The notes under the pieces were generated by a model. It saw only the letters and a program-made list of their open reading frames with translations, made no database searches and was not told the origin of the DNA. From positions 1-33,711 of the forward strand of contig JAJRZT010000083.1 in assembly GCA_024275115.1 (NCBI GenBank): DNA of 33,711 nucleotides, written 5' to 3'. Of this stretch, positions 23,610-32,054 are shown in pieces; position 1 is the stretch's first letter, and each line of letters starts with the position of its first letter. Both the position numbers and the translations under genes were made by a program. The stretch is from Gammaproteobacteria bacterium (lineage in GTDB: Bacteria; Pseudomonadota; Gammaproteobacteria; UBA6429; Thiohalophilaceae).

Positions 23610-24902
23610 TTACTTAAAGTTCTGACCAGAACATTTTTTGGTTTTAGTATTGTAGTTACCGCACTTGAGTTTAACCCAATCCGATACCACATCTTTACTA
23701 CCAGGCAAATGATCAGACCATGCATCACCCGGAACCAGACCTTCAGTTTCCCATACCACATCAAACTGACCATCTTCCTGAATTTCACCGATAAGAACAG
23801 GTTTGGTTAAGTGATGGTTTGGCAACATTTCAGCCATACCACCGGTTAAGTTTGGCGTTTTAATACCAATCATTGCTTTTTCAACGGCATCTACATCGGT
23901 AGTTTTTGCTTTTTGAACCGCTTTAACCCACATATTAAAGCCAATATAGGTAGCTTCCATTGGATCGTTGGTAACACGGTTTTTGTCTTTAATAAATGTT
24001 TTCCATTTTTTAATGAAAGCGGCATTTTCTTTATTATCAACACTCATGAAATAGTTCCATGCTGCTAAATGGCCAACGAGTGGCTTTGTGTCGATACCGG
24101 AAAGCTCTTCTTCACCCACCGAGAAGGCAACCACTGGAATATTTTCAGCAGAAACGCCCTGATTACCTAACTCTTTATAGAAAGGTACGTTTGCATCACC
24201 ATTAATGGTTGAAACAACGGCGGTCTTTTTACCTTTAGAGCCAAACTTTTTAATATCTGAAACAATACTTTGCCAGTCAGAATGGCCGAAAGGGGTGTAG
24301 TTAATCATAATATCTTTAGCTTTAACACCTTTGTGTTTTAAGTAAGCTTCTAAAATTTTATTGGTTGTACGAGGGTAAACATAATCGGTACCGGCTAATA
24401 CCCAACGCTTAACACCAATTTCATTCATTAAGTAATCTACCGCAGGAATTGCCTGTTGATTTGGCGCAGCACCGGTATAGAAAACATTTTTAGATGACTC
24501 TTCACCTTCGTATTGCACAGGGTAAAACAACAAACCATTTAATTCTTCAAAAACCGGAAGAACCGATTTACGGGACACTGATGTCCAGCAACCGAAGACA
24601 ACGTCTACTTTATTTTTTTGTAATAATTCACGTGCTTTTTCTGCAAATAAAGGCCAGTTTGAAGCTGGGTCAACCACAACGGCTTCCAGTTTTTTGCCTA
24701 ACAGGCCACCTTTTTTATTTTGTTCTTCAATCATCATTAACACCGTGTCTTTCAGTGTTGTTTCACTGATTGCCATGGTGCCTGATAGTGAATGTAATAC
24801 GCCTACTTTAATGGTATTACCCGCTTGTACGGAAAGAGAAAGTCCAAGCATTGCTGTAATCACCAATGCAGAACTTGCAATTTTTTTGATCCAGTTACTC
24901 AT
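23610..24902 (-). CDS. urtA: Urea ABC transporter substrate-binding protein UrtA
   Basis: A 430-residue periplasmic binding protein of the Leu/amide-binding type. The signal peptide is residues 1-27 (LVITAMLGLSLSVQA). The mature part has the UrtA signatures IKVGVLHSLSGTMAISETT, VFGCWTSVSRKSVLPVFEEL (with Trp and Thr of the amide site), LFYPVQYEGEESSKNVFYTG and LVGHLAAWNYFMSVDN. It ends with a Cys-containing tail (KLKCGNY, KKCSGQN). TTATAAGGAAA-like sequence precedes the start. It captures urea and passes it to UrtBC. The third TorF gene lies 95 bases upstream in the same direction. Confidence 0.97.
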   Translation of the reverse strand: MSNWIKKIASSALVITAMLGLSLSVQAGNTIKVGVLHSLSGTMAISETTLKDTVLMMIEEQNKKGGLLGKKLEAVVVDPASNWPLFAEKARELLQKNKVDVVFGCWTSVSRKSVLPVFEELNGLLFYPVQYEGEESSKNVFYTGAAPNQQAIPAVDYLMNEIGVKRWVLAGTDYVYPRTTNKILEAYLKHKGVKAKDIMINYTPFGHSDWQSIVSDIKKFGSKGKKTAVVSTINGDANVPFYKELGNQGVSAENIPVVAFSVGEEELSGIDTKPLVGHLAAWNYFMSVDNKENAAFIKKWKTFIKDKNRVTNDPMEATYIGFNMWVKAVQKAKTTDVDAVEKAMIGIKTPNLTGGMAEMLPNHHLTKPVLIGEIQEDGQFDVVWETEGLVPGDAWSDHLPGSKDVVSDWVKLKCGNYNTKTKKCSGQNFK

Positions 24903-24943
24903 TGTGTTTTCCTTATAATTATATTCGACAGGAATTTATAGTA

Positions 24944-24969
24944 GCCGGCATTCCGAATGGACTACCGGC
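24944..24969 (-). terminator. Imperfect hairpin between the third TorF gene and urtA
   Basis: GCCGG (24944-24948) and CCGGC (24965-24969) start an 11-base stem with two mismatches and a GAAT loop. The T-tract is poor, so it may only partly terminate. Confidence 0.4.
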
Positions 24970-24997
24970 CTTGTTGCTATGCTTCTAATACTAAAGC

Positions 24998-25747
24998 CTA
25001 GAAGCCGTATGTAATACCAACAACCATCGAGTCATTGTATTCTACACCCGCACGATCTTCGCCAGCGAAAGTGTATTGAACATACGCGTCAGCACCCGTC
25101 TTACCAATTGGTTTAGATGCCGTTACATTCAAGTGACGGAAACCGCTAGTACTTGACGTTGCAGTACCCAGCTTGGAGTTATCGGTATTGTCATAAGTGT
25201 AATAACCTAAATCCAGTGACAAAGTAACATCCTTTGGTAAGCTTGTAGACCAACCTGCTTTCCAGTAGATATCACCGGCATTACCCCACCAGCCATCAGT
25301 CATCAGGTATTGCATACCAACATACGCATCACCAAAAGTTAGTTTACCGGTTGCCTCTAACAGGTTGGAGTTGTCAACATTAATATAAAAATACTGAATT
25401 ACGCCAACGTCCCAGCCCATACCATTACTGAATTTACCGGCATAGCCACCGTATAAATCATTCTCAAAACCTCTTTCGTTGGTTTTAGCATCAACCGGCG
25501 ACTCATAAGAATAGCTTAAGTTAGAGAACCACCATCCAGCATACCAGCCAGAAGTATCACTACTCCAGTCCGCACCACCCTGAACTGCCGTACCTGTGTT
25601 CTCTTCAAAAATACCACGTAATAAGTACTTAGAGTGAACGCCTACGTTGTAAGAAACTTCTGCCTGAGCCGCAGTTGTTACACCAAACACGCCTCCAAAA
25701 GCGATTGCGCTGGCCATTGCCATTGACGCCAGGTTTAATTTTTTCAT
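24998..25747 (-). CDS. TorF-family putative outer-membrane porin (paralog 3, urea-linked)
   Basis: A 249-residue barrel-like protein. The signal peptide ends TTAAQA at about residue 29. The family start (YNVGVHSKYLLRGIFEENTG, then VQGGADW) and strand repeats (FENDLYGGYAGKFSNGMGWD, AYVGMQYLMTD) are clear. It ends in a C-terminal Phe (MVVGITYGF), the outer-membrane assembly signal. It is the first gene of a unit with urtABCDE and has a good sigma-54 promoter and NtrC-like sites upstream, so expression should rise in nitrogen limitation. I infer that it passes urea or other small nitrogen compounds across the outer membrane; no direct evidence exists. Confidence 0.87.
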   Translation of the reverse strand: MKKLNLASMAMASAIAFGGVFGVTTAAQAEVSYNVGVHSKYLLRGIFEENTGTAVQGGADWSSDTSGWYAGWWFSNLSYSYESPVDAKTNERGFENDLYGGYAGKFSNGMGWDVGVIQYFYINVDNSNLLEATGKLTFGDAYVGMQYLMTDGWWGNAGDIYWKAGWSTSLPKDVTLSLDLGYYTYDNTDNSKLGTATSSTSGFRHLNVTASKPIGKTGADAYVQYTFAGEDRAGVEYNDSMVVGITYGF

Positions 25748-25862
25748 TGTTGTTACTCTCCACTACAGTTAGTTTATAATTTTCTCCCACAAGCTCAGGC
25801 CTCAACTCACACCCCAAACTCACGAAATAACGCAAATACTTTAATTACTGAGGTGTTTATTC

Positions 25863-25878
25863 AGCAAACAGTATGCCA
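25863..25878 (-). promoter_or_regulatory. Sigma-54 promoter of the third TorF gene and urt operon
   Basis: On the minus strand TGGCATACTGTTTGCT matches TGGCAC-N5-TTGCW with one mismatch. It lies about 115 bases upstream of the porin start. Confidence 0.8.
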
Positions 25879-25950
25879 ACAGAAAAAAACGAATATAAAC
25901 AGATAGTTAAGAAAATTTTAGACCGAAATATTACTGCAATGAACTCTATC

Positions 25951-25988
25951 GGTGCGAACGCACCAATGGAGCGCACCATAAAGGTGCG
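25951..25988 (-). promoter_or_regulatory. NtrC-like enhancer sites of the urea transport unit
   Basis: CGCACCATAAAGGTGCG (25972-25988) matches the NtrC palindrome apart from its two end bases and one central position. GGTGCGAACGCACC (25951-25964) is a further set of half-sites. They lie 70-110 bases upstream of the -24 element, in the gap after ureG. Confidence 0.7.
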
Positions 25989-26006
25989 CATATTAGGAGG
26001 GATTTA

Positions 26007-26612
26007 TTACAACATTCCCTCTTGTTTTATAAATTTAATTATAGCCTCCAGACCTTCGCCGGTTTTCATATTACTGAAGATAAAGGGGCGTGACCCGCGC
26101 ATTTTTTTGGCATCCCGCTCCATTACTTCAAGCGAAGCACCGACATGGGGTGCCAGGTCGATTTTATTAATCACCAGCAAATCAGACTTGGTAATGCCGG
26201 GCCCGCCTTTGCGCGGGATTTTGTCACCCGCCGAAACATCGATAACGTACAAGGTTAAATCCGATAGTTCAGGGCTAAAAGTGGCACTTAAATTGTCGCC
26301 TCCACTTTCGATAATCACTAAATCAAGCAAGCCTAAGCGTTGTGTTAATGTGTTTATCGCGGCTAAATTCATTGAAGCATCTTCACGAATGGCAGTATGC
26401 GGGCAACCGCCTGTTTCGACACCCATAATGCGGTCTTCAGACAGTGCTTCTCTGCTGGTTAAAAATTTTGCGTCTTCCTGGGTATAAATGTCATTGGTGA
26501 CAACGGCTATCTGGTATTCGTCCCGCATTTTTTTGCACAGGGCTTCAACCAATGCCGTTTTACCAGAACCAACCGGACCACCCACGCCCATTCTTAATGT
26601 TTTTGTGTTCAC
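26007..26612 (-). CDS. ureG: Urease accessory GTPase UreG
   Basis: A 201-residue SIMIBI-class GTPase that delivers nickel to urease with UreD, UreF and UreE. The P-loop GGPVGSGKT is at 11-19. The metal-binding and switch motif [13 protein letters not shown] with Cys and His is present, as are [15 protein letters not shown] and the base-recognition NKIDL. Length matches the family. It is the last ure gene and is separated from ureF by a repeat-bearing gap of about 180 bases, which is unusual because they are normally adjacent. Confidence 0.97.
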   Translation of the reverse strand: MNTKTLRMGVGGPVGSGKTALVEALCKKMRDEYQIAVVTNDIYTQEDAKFLTSREALSEDRIMGVETGGCPHTAIREDASMNLAAINTLTQRLGLLDLVIIESGGDNLSATFSPELSDLTLYVIDVSAGDKIPRKGGPGITKSDLLVINKIDLAPHVGASLEVMERDAKKMRGSRPFIFSNMKTGEGLEAIIKFIKQEGML

Positions 26613-26640
26613 ATCTTTTCCTTAATTTTATTCAAATATT

Positions 26641-26782
26641 TTTACCACAACGAACACGAAGGACACAACGAAAAGATAAAATTTTATGTCATACTGATTT
26701 TGAATTTATAGATTCAAATATTTATTACGAGATTAAATGAAGATTTAATATACTCTTTTACGTTGTGTTCGTTGTGGTTAAA
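26641..26782. repeat. MITE-like inverted-repeat element between ureG and ureF
   Basis: TTTACCACAACGAACAC at 26641-26657 reappears inverted, with small changes, at about 26766-26782. The left copy goes on as GAAGGACACAACG, the kind of sequence seen in common dispersed intergenic repeats of many bacteria. The inside is AT-rich without a gene. It has inserted between two genes that are usually adjacent. Confidence 0.55.
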
Positions 26783-26795
26783 TCTTTTTTATATT

Positions 26796-27475
26796 TTATG
26801 AACGAAACAACCTGGAATATTGCTGCTCATGTAAACTACTTGCCATAACTTGCCCTGGGCAAACTCGACCAAGCTCATCATCTTCCAGATTCATTGCGAT
26901 TAAAACGGCTTCATTCATTTTGGTATCAGTGATTGAATTAATTTTTGCCCATCCGTTTGTCCCAACGGGATGACTTTCATGGCAACCGCAATCTGGTTTT
27001 CGCACCAGGCCCAGGCGTAACCCAATAGTAAATCCGCCAACGGGATATGCCAGTGCTTTCCGGCCAAAGCAAACATTAAAGGGTAACTGCAGCATGTATT
27101 ATCTTGCCAGCTTGCAGCCTGCTTTACTTCTAAACTGGCTAACAAACGCGCCAACGACTCGCCGACCTGTTTGTCTTCAAGTAATAACTCTTTTGTTTCG
27201 CGTGATGCTTTTAGATAGGCTAACCAATAGTTAATCGCCTCTTTGTCCTGTGTTTGCCATGCACTATAAAAACGTTTTACCAGCGGCAGATCAAGATAGG
27301 CCAGGTTATTAACAAGTATGCCGCTTATCCATTCAAAACAGTCTTTATCATTCGTGACCCATTCGCAATCAATAGCATATTCAAACCCTTGCGAATAGGC
27401 ATAGGCTCCAACAGGCAATGACGGGCTAATCAAACGCCATAATTGCATCATCGATATTTGTGTTGACTGGCTCAT
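26796..27475 (-). CDS. ureF: Urease accessory protein UreF, with apparent one-base frameshift
   Basis: UreF joins UreD and UreG in the nickel-loading complex. The first frame (MSQSTQISMMQLWRLISPSL, then LPVGAYAYSQGFE) runs 186 residues to a stop at 26915 just after GQKLIQSLIPK, about 40 short of the usual length near 226. The missing end lies in the next frame: MNEAVLIAMNLEDDELGRVC, then SSLHEQQYSRLFRS, the typical UreF C-terminus, ending at 26796. Adding one A to the run at 26918-26921 restores the whole protein. The C-terminus is needed for UreD binding in the family, so a real frameshift would block urease maturation; a sequence error is the simpler reading. Confidence 0.85.
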
Positions 27476-27488
27476 TTAAATTTATACA

Positions 27489-27971
27489 TTAGTGATGATG
27501 GCCGTGAGCATGTGAATGACCATGACCTTTATGATACGCCCCTATTTCAGGTTCAAAGGGTGCCGATTTATAGTTTACGGTTAAACCAAAACCCTTAACC
27601 ATTTCGTCCAGCACATGATCGTGCAAATAACGCAACCATGTACTTCCAACTTGTAGTGGTACATGGCGATTACCCAAATGATAAGCTGCACGCGCTAAAT
27701 CAAATGCAGTATCACAATGCACTGTGCTGACTTCTTCGTCGGCAGAAATAATTTTAACCGTCGTGCCATCTTTTGATTTTAAGCAATCATCATTTCGCAA
27801 AACAGAACCACGTTCAATCATAACACCGACCTCTTCACCCGTATTTAATTGCGCACGGAAGCGACTTTTTTGCCTTTTTTCAAAAGGAAGCGTCAAGGTC
27901 AATTCAGTATTGATAAATTCAGGTTTATGGCTGTGTTTAATAACTTCTTCAAATAGTAAAATATCAGGCAT
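27489..27971 (-). CDS. ureE: Urease accessory nickel chaperone UreE
   Basis: A 160-residue dimeric nickel chaperone that supplies Ni to UreG. The N-terminal peptide-binding domain has [20 protein letters not shown] with [18 protein letters not shown]. The C-terminal metal-binding domain includes [14 protein letters not shown] (with the conserved His) and a His-rich tail ([14 protein letters not shown]) that stores extra Ni. It lies 80 bases after ureC and 13 before ureF. Confidence 0.96.
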   Translation of the reverse strand: MPDILLFEEVIKHSHKPEFINTELTLTLPFEKRQKSRFRAQLNTGEEVGVMIERGSVLRNDDCLKSKDGTTVKIISADEEVSTVHCDTAFDLARAAYHLGNRHVPLQVGSTWLRYLHDHVLDEMVKGFGLTVNYKSAPFEPEIGAYHKGHGHSHAHGHHH

Positions 27972-28051
27972 AAATGGTTCCTTAATTTAATCTAGATTCC
28001 CCCGTCTGCTTGCGGCGGGCGCATACCCAGTTGACAATATATAATTGATTT

Positions 28052-29755
28052 TTAAAACAAAAAATACCGCTGCGCTAACGGCAATTCTTCTGCCGGTTCA
28101 CAGGTTAATAATTCGCCGTCTGCTTTTACTTCATAGGTTTGTGGGTCAACACTGATATCAGGCATATAATCATTCAGCAGCATATCGCTTTTAGTAATGT
28201 TACGGGTATTTCTAACCGCAACCACTTTTTTATTTAAACCCAGCTGTTCTTTAACGCCCGCTTCCACCGCGGCTTGCGACATAAAGCTTACACAGGTGTT
28301 ACTTAACGCCTTACCGTAAGCACCAAACATGGGGCGGTAATGTACAGGTTGAGGGGTTGGAATAGATGCATTCGGGTCGCCCATGGGTGCAGCCGCGATC
28401 ATTCCGCCTTTCATTATCAATGCAGGCTTGGCAGCAAAAAAGGCCGGTTTCCAGAAAACTAGATCGGCCAGTTTGCCTACCGCAATCGAACCAACGGTAT
28501 CAGCAACACCATGTGCAATAGCCGGGTTAATCGTGTACTTGGCGATATAACGTTTGGCTCGATTATTATCATTACGATTTGGGTCACCGGCTAAAGCACC
28601 GCGCTGAACTTTCATTTTATGCGCGGTTTGCCAGGTGCGTGTAATGACTTCACCGACACGTCCCATAGCTTGTGAGTCGGATGCAATCATACTGAAAGCA
28701 CCGAGGTCATGTAAAATATCTTCGGCAGCGATTGTTTCGCGGCGAATGCGGGATTCGGCAAAAGCAACATCTTCCGGAATACTGCTATCGAGATGATGGC
28801 AAACCATTAACATATCCAGATGCTCATCAATCGTATTAACCGTGTACGGGCGTGTTGGATTTGTCGATGACGGTAGAATATTAGGTTCACCACAAGCCTT
28901 GATAATATCCGGCGCATGGCCGCCACCCGCGCCTTCGGTATGGTAGGTGTGAATAGTACGGCCTTTAAAGGCTTTAATGGTGTCTTCAACAAAACCCGAT
29001 TCATTTAAGGTGTCAGTGTGAATAGCAACCTGTACATCCATTGCTTCGGCCACACTCAGGCAGTTGTCAATGGATGCAGGCGTGGTGCCCCAGTCTTCAT
29101 GTAATTTTAAACCCATTACGCCAGCTGCAACCTGTTCTTCCAACGCTTCGGGCAAACTCGCATTGCCTTTACCCAAAAAACCAATATTCATTGGCAGCAC
29201 ATCGGCAGCTTCATACATGCGGTGAATATTCCATGGACCTGGTGTACAGGTGGTTGCATTGGTGCCGGTTGCCGGGCCGGTGCCGCCGCCAATCATCGTA
29301 GTAATGCCCGACATCAATGCTTCTTCAATTTGTTGCGGGCAAATAAAATGAATATGGGCGTCGATACCACCGGCAGTAATAATTTGGCCTTCACCCGCAA
29401 TAACTTCGGTACCGGGGCCAATGATAATATCGACATTTGGCTGTACGTCAGGATTACCTGCTTTCCCAATACCACTAATTAAACCATTTTTAATTCCAAT
29501 ATCGGCTTTAATAATGCCCCAGTGATCCAGTATTAATGCATTGGTAATAACAACATCGGCAACATCTTTTGCCGTTCGTTGGCTTTGCCCCATGCCGTCA
29601 CGAATAACTTTACCACCGCCAAACTTTACTTCGTCACCATAAAAGGTTTTATCTTCTTCAACTTCAATAATAATTTCAGTATCGCCCAGCCGCACCCGGT
29701 CGCCTTTGGTTGGGCCAAACATTTCAGCATAGGCACGTTTATCGATACTGCTCAT
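28052..29755 (-). CDS. ureC: Urease subunit alpha (catalytic)
   Basis: The 567-residue catalytic subunit, which hydrolyses urea to ammonia and carbamate. Nickel ligands keep Klebsiella numbering: His134 and His136 (DAHIHF), the carbamylated Lys217 and His219 ([12 protein letters not shown]). The mobile flap with VCHHLD (catalytic His near 320) is also present. The length is standard and no gap is seen. The start overlaps the end of ureB by four bases. It assembles with UreA and UreB in the cytoplasm and needs UreDEFG for nickel. Confidence 0.98.
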   Translation of the reverse strand: MSSIDKRAYAEMFGPTKGDRVRLGDTEIIIEVEEDKTFYGDEVKFGGGKVIRDGMGQSQRTAKDVADVVITNALILDHWGIIKADIGIKNGLISGIGKAGNPDVQPNVDIIIGPGTEVIAGEGQIITAGGIDAHIHFICPQQIEEALMSGITTMIGGGTGPATGTNATTCTPGPWNIHRMYEAADVLPMNIGFLGKGNASLPEALEEQVAAGVMGLKLHEDWGTTPASIDNCLSVAEAMDVQVAIHTDTLNESGFVEDTIKAFKGRTIHTYHTEGAGGGHAPDIIKACGEPNILPSSTNPTRPYTVNTIDEHLDMLMVCHHLDSSIPEDVAFAESRIRRETIAAEDILHDLGAFSMIASDSQAMGRVGEVITRTWQTAHKMKVQRGALAGDPNRNDNNRAKRYIAKYTINPAIAHGVADTVGSIAVGKLADLVFWKPAFFAAKPALIMKGGMIAAAPMGDPNASIPTPQPVHYRPMFGAYGKALSNTCVSFMSQAAVEAGVKEQLGLNKKVVAVRNTRNITKSDMLLNDYMPDISVDPQTYEVKADGELLTCEPAEELPLAQRYFLF

Positions 29756-30060
29756 GATAAACCTCCCATGACTTCGGCATTAAAACCATAAATGATTTTA
29801 TCACCAGCGTATTCGACTAACTCTACTTCACGCATTTGCCCTGGTTCAAAACGGACTGCTGTTCCTGCGGCAATATTCAGGCGATAACCTTTGCTCGCAT
29901 CACGCTTAAAGTCCAGTGCTGAATTCACTTCATAGAAATGATAATGTGAGCCTACCTGTATGGGCCGGTCACCGGTATTCGATACCTGCACTGTTTGTGT
30001 TGCGCGCCCCTCGTTTAAATTAATCTCACCTTCATCAATAAAATATTCTCCGGGTATCAT
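29752..30060 (-). CDS. ureB: Urease subunit beta
   Basis: A 102-residue structural subunit, the typical length. The conserved [19 protein letters not shown] start and [20 protein letters not shown] core are present, ending in NAEVMGG. It supports the UreC active site in the (ABC)3 trimer. It lies between ureA (11-base gap) and ureC (four-base overlap). Confidence 0.97.
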   Translation of the reverse strand: MIPGEYFIDEGEINLNEGRATQTVQVSNTGDRPIQVGSHYHFYEVNSALDFKRDASKGYRLNIAAGTAVRFEPGQMREVELVEYAGDKIIYGFNAEVMGGLS

Positions 30061-30071
30061 CTTAAGGCTCC

Positions 30072-30374
30072 TTATTGAATCGGGTTATGGACAGTGACTA
30101 ATTTGGTGCCATCGGGAAAGGTGGCTTCTACCTGTACGTCATGGATCATATCGGCAATTCCTTCCATCACCTCATCAACACTTAGCAAGGTGGTTCCATA
30201 CGACATTAACTCGGCAACGGTTCGCCCATCACGTGCGCCTTCCATAATAGCAGCCGAAATATAAGCAACCGACTCAGGATAGTTTAACTTCAAGCCCCGG
30301 TCTTTGCGCCGCTCTGCAAGTAATGCAGCGGTAAATAACAGGAGTTTGTCTTTTTCGCGTGGTGATAGCTCCAT
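30072..30374 (-). CDS. ureA: Urease subunit gamma
   Basis: A 100-residue structural subunit with the family start [20 protein letters not shown], the core [20 protein letters not shown] and the conserved end [14 protein letters not shown]. It is the first of the three structural genes, 33 bases after ureD. Confidence 0.97.
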   Translation of the reverse strand: MELSPREKDKLLLFTAALLAERRKDRGLKLNYPESVAYISAAIMEGARDGRTVAELMSYGTTLLSVDEVMEGIADMIHDVQVEATFPDGTKLVTVHNPIQ

Positions 30375-30407
30375 AACAATGCCTTTTTATTTTTCTGTTA
30401 ACTTTTA

Positions 30408-31280
30408 TCAAGTTGCCCATATTCGTGGAGGGCAAACTGTCTTCTGTATAAGTTGTGGCCGGGTAATTGACCAGCACTGTGTAAATAATGCCAATGCTTC
30501 GCGGGCGTGATGGCCAAAATAGCGAATAAGCAATACGTCATGATGTACGGTGAAGCTGACTATTTTTTCTGCTGAGTGTTGCTGTAATTCTTTTATCGCT
30601 TCGATATCTATTTCACTTGTTTTTGCATTTAAGGTAACCAGCATTGTCGCCATTAGCGGAAATTTGTTCAAGCCCCAGATAGCAGAAAGTATACCTGACT
30701 GCGTGTCAATAACATTCCGGTCTACATATAAAGGTACTCCATTACGCCTGACCGTGATTTTTTGCTTGACCAGGCCTTGCCTGAAAAATTCTTTTCCTGC
30801 CGGGCGACCAAAACAGCTCATTTCCCAATAACTTAAATGCGCACCTTCCTCCAGATCAAATTCGGTATGGATGGATGCGTTGCAATTATTATAAAAAATG
30901 GTTTCCTGTGGCAACCATTCAATAATTGCATTTTTTCTAACTTTAAATGTTTGGCTTAATCTCGCCTGCTGCTGGCTACTTCGGTAAAATTTACTGGCTG
31001 CTGGGGTGGTGATCAAGGCATGGGATCCAGGATGTAACTCCACATCCAGTTCCAGAATATCCCCACCGACAATACCACCGGGTGGATGGATCAGGTAACT
31101 GTGACAAACGTCTGCTTCGGGATAAAATGGCTTTTGTATCACCAGCGGGCCTTTATGCAGGCGATGGGATAAGATTGTTTTATTCGCTGTTTTTTTATAC
31201 GCCAACTCCAATCTTGCTAACCAGTTCTGCTGATTGTTGATTAATTCCTTGCTGCGCTTATCTTTCACTATGGCATTCAT
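30408..31280 (-). CDS. ureD: Urease accessory protein UreD
   Basis: About 290 residues from the ATG at 31280 (MNAIVKDKRSK); an earlier ATG at 31319 would overlap the upstream gene. UreD (UreH in some species) is the scaffold that carries nickel from UreG/UreF to apo-urease. Family segments are PFYPEADVCHSYLIHPPGGI, GDILELDVELHPGSHALITT, and IEWLPQETIFYNNC. It starts five bases after the nickel permease gene and leads the ure genes, so the two are one transcript. Confidence 0.94.
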   Translation of the reverse strand: MNAIVKDKRSKELINNQQNWLARLELAYKKTANKTILSHRLHKGPLVIQKPFYPEADVCHSYLIHPPGGIVGGDILELDVELHPGSHALITTPAASKFYRSSQQQARLSQTFKVRKNAIIEWLPQETIFYNNCNASIHTEFDLEEGAHLSYWEMSCFGRPAGKEFFRQGLVKQKITVRRNGVPLYVDRNVIDTQSGILSAIWGLNKFPLMATMLVTLNAKTSEIDIEAIKELQQHSAEKIVSFTVHHDVLLIRYFGHHAREALALFTQCWSITRPQLIQKTVCPPRIWAT

Positions 31281-31285
31281 TTTAT

Positions 31286-31927
31286 TCAAGCTGCCGTAAA
31301 AACAGAGAACACAAGCCAAAATGAAAAAATAATGGCAGCACTGCCAATGAATGCCTGCAACATTGCCGTGCTGTTCGGGTAGCGCAGAAGAATACGAATA
31401 ATGGCATGCCTGAACACACCACCAAAAACAAACATGGAAAAAATAACACCAACCGAAAAGAAAACTAGATAACTAAGCGCCAATATCGGCTCGGTTATTT
31501 TAGAAACCGGAATTAAAGCCAGGATAGAAGCGGTACCCGCCACGCCATGAATGCCGCCAACAATCAGTGCGCGGCGTGAAGATAGTGTGTGATTTTTTTC
31601 TGACGAAAACTTCAGACCGAATATTTGCTTCATCGACTCTGCCAGAATACGCACACCGATAATGGCAAGAATAGCCGCAACAATAAGCTCAGCATAGTGG
31701 CTAAATGCAGAATTAAATGAAATGCCTAATAGAAAGACAAAAAAACCCGCCGACAATAATGAAAGACTGTGGCCAATCGCCCAGTGTGAACTGTACTTTA
31801 AAATTTTCTGCCACTGATTTTCTCTGGCAGCGATACCCGTTACCGTCAACACATGGTCGGCGTCCAACGCATGCAACATGCCAAAACCGAGGGCAAGGGA
31901 TAATATGGTATAGATTGAGTCGAACAT
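31286..31927 (-). CDS. Nickel permease-like membrane protein (NiCoT/UreH type)
   Basis: A 213-residue inner-membrane protein with about six hydrophobic helices. The metal-binding HX4DH motif of nickel/cobalt permeases is present as HALDADH at 19-25, followed by the SHWAIGHSLSLLSAGFF segment and GGIHGVAGTASILALIPVS. The ATG at 31927 places this motif in the first helix; a start at 31981 would add a polar extension with no signal. It sits at the head of the urease operon, so it most likely supplies Ni for the enzyme. This type is often annotated as UreH in environmental bacteria, a name also used elsewhere for UreD. Confidence 0.85.
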   Translation of the reverse strand: MFDSIYTILSLALGFGMLHALDADHVLTVTGIAARENQWQKILKYSSHWAIGHSLSLLSAGFFVFLLGISFNSAFSHYAELIVAAILAIIGVRILAESMKQIFGLKFSSEKNHTLSSRRALIVGGIHGVAGTASILALIPVSKITEPILALSYLVFFSVGVIFSMFVFGGVFRHAIIRILLRYPNSTAMLQAFIGSAAIIFSFWLVFSVFTAA

Positions 31928-31954
31928 GGATAAATCTCTAAACCTGAACTTATG

Positions 31955-31970
31955 TGCTATTTCCACACCA
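31955..31970 (-). promoter_or_regulatory. Weak sigma-54-like element before the nickel permease and urease genes
   Basis: On the minus strand TGGTGTGGAAATAGCA has the GG and GC at sigma-54 spacing but little else of the consensus. It lies 28 bases before the start. A perfect ACGTGCACGT palindrome sits at 31991-32000. Low certainty. Confidence 0.25.
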
Positions 31971-32054
31971 TTAAAACACAAGCAACAATGACGTGCACGT
32001 AAAACAGGAGTAAGATAACGGCTAAGTATGGAAATTAAAAGGTAGGGATTACCA

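Noticed and set aside
25873-26487. Plus-strand open frame of 204 codons opposite ureG and its upstream gap
   Set aside because: It is antisense to a clear UreG, runs through the NtrC sites, and its product is low-complexity without family features.
26796-27095. Separate 99-codon gene within ureF
   Set aside because: Its last 40 residues are the missing UreF C-terminus and the first part is out-of-frame UreF, so it belongs to ureF.
27972-28051. GC-rich patch between ureE and ureC as a terminator
   Set aside because: The possible stem is only about four clean base pairs with no T-run, so it was not listed.
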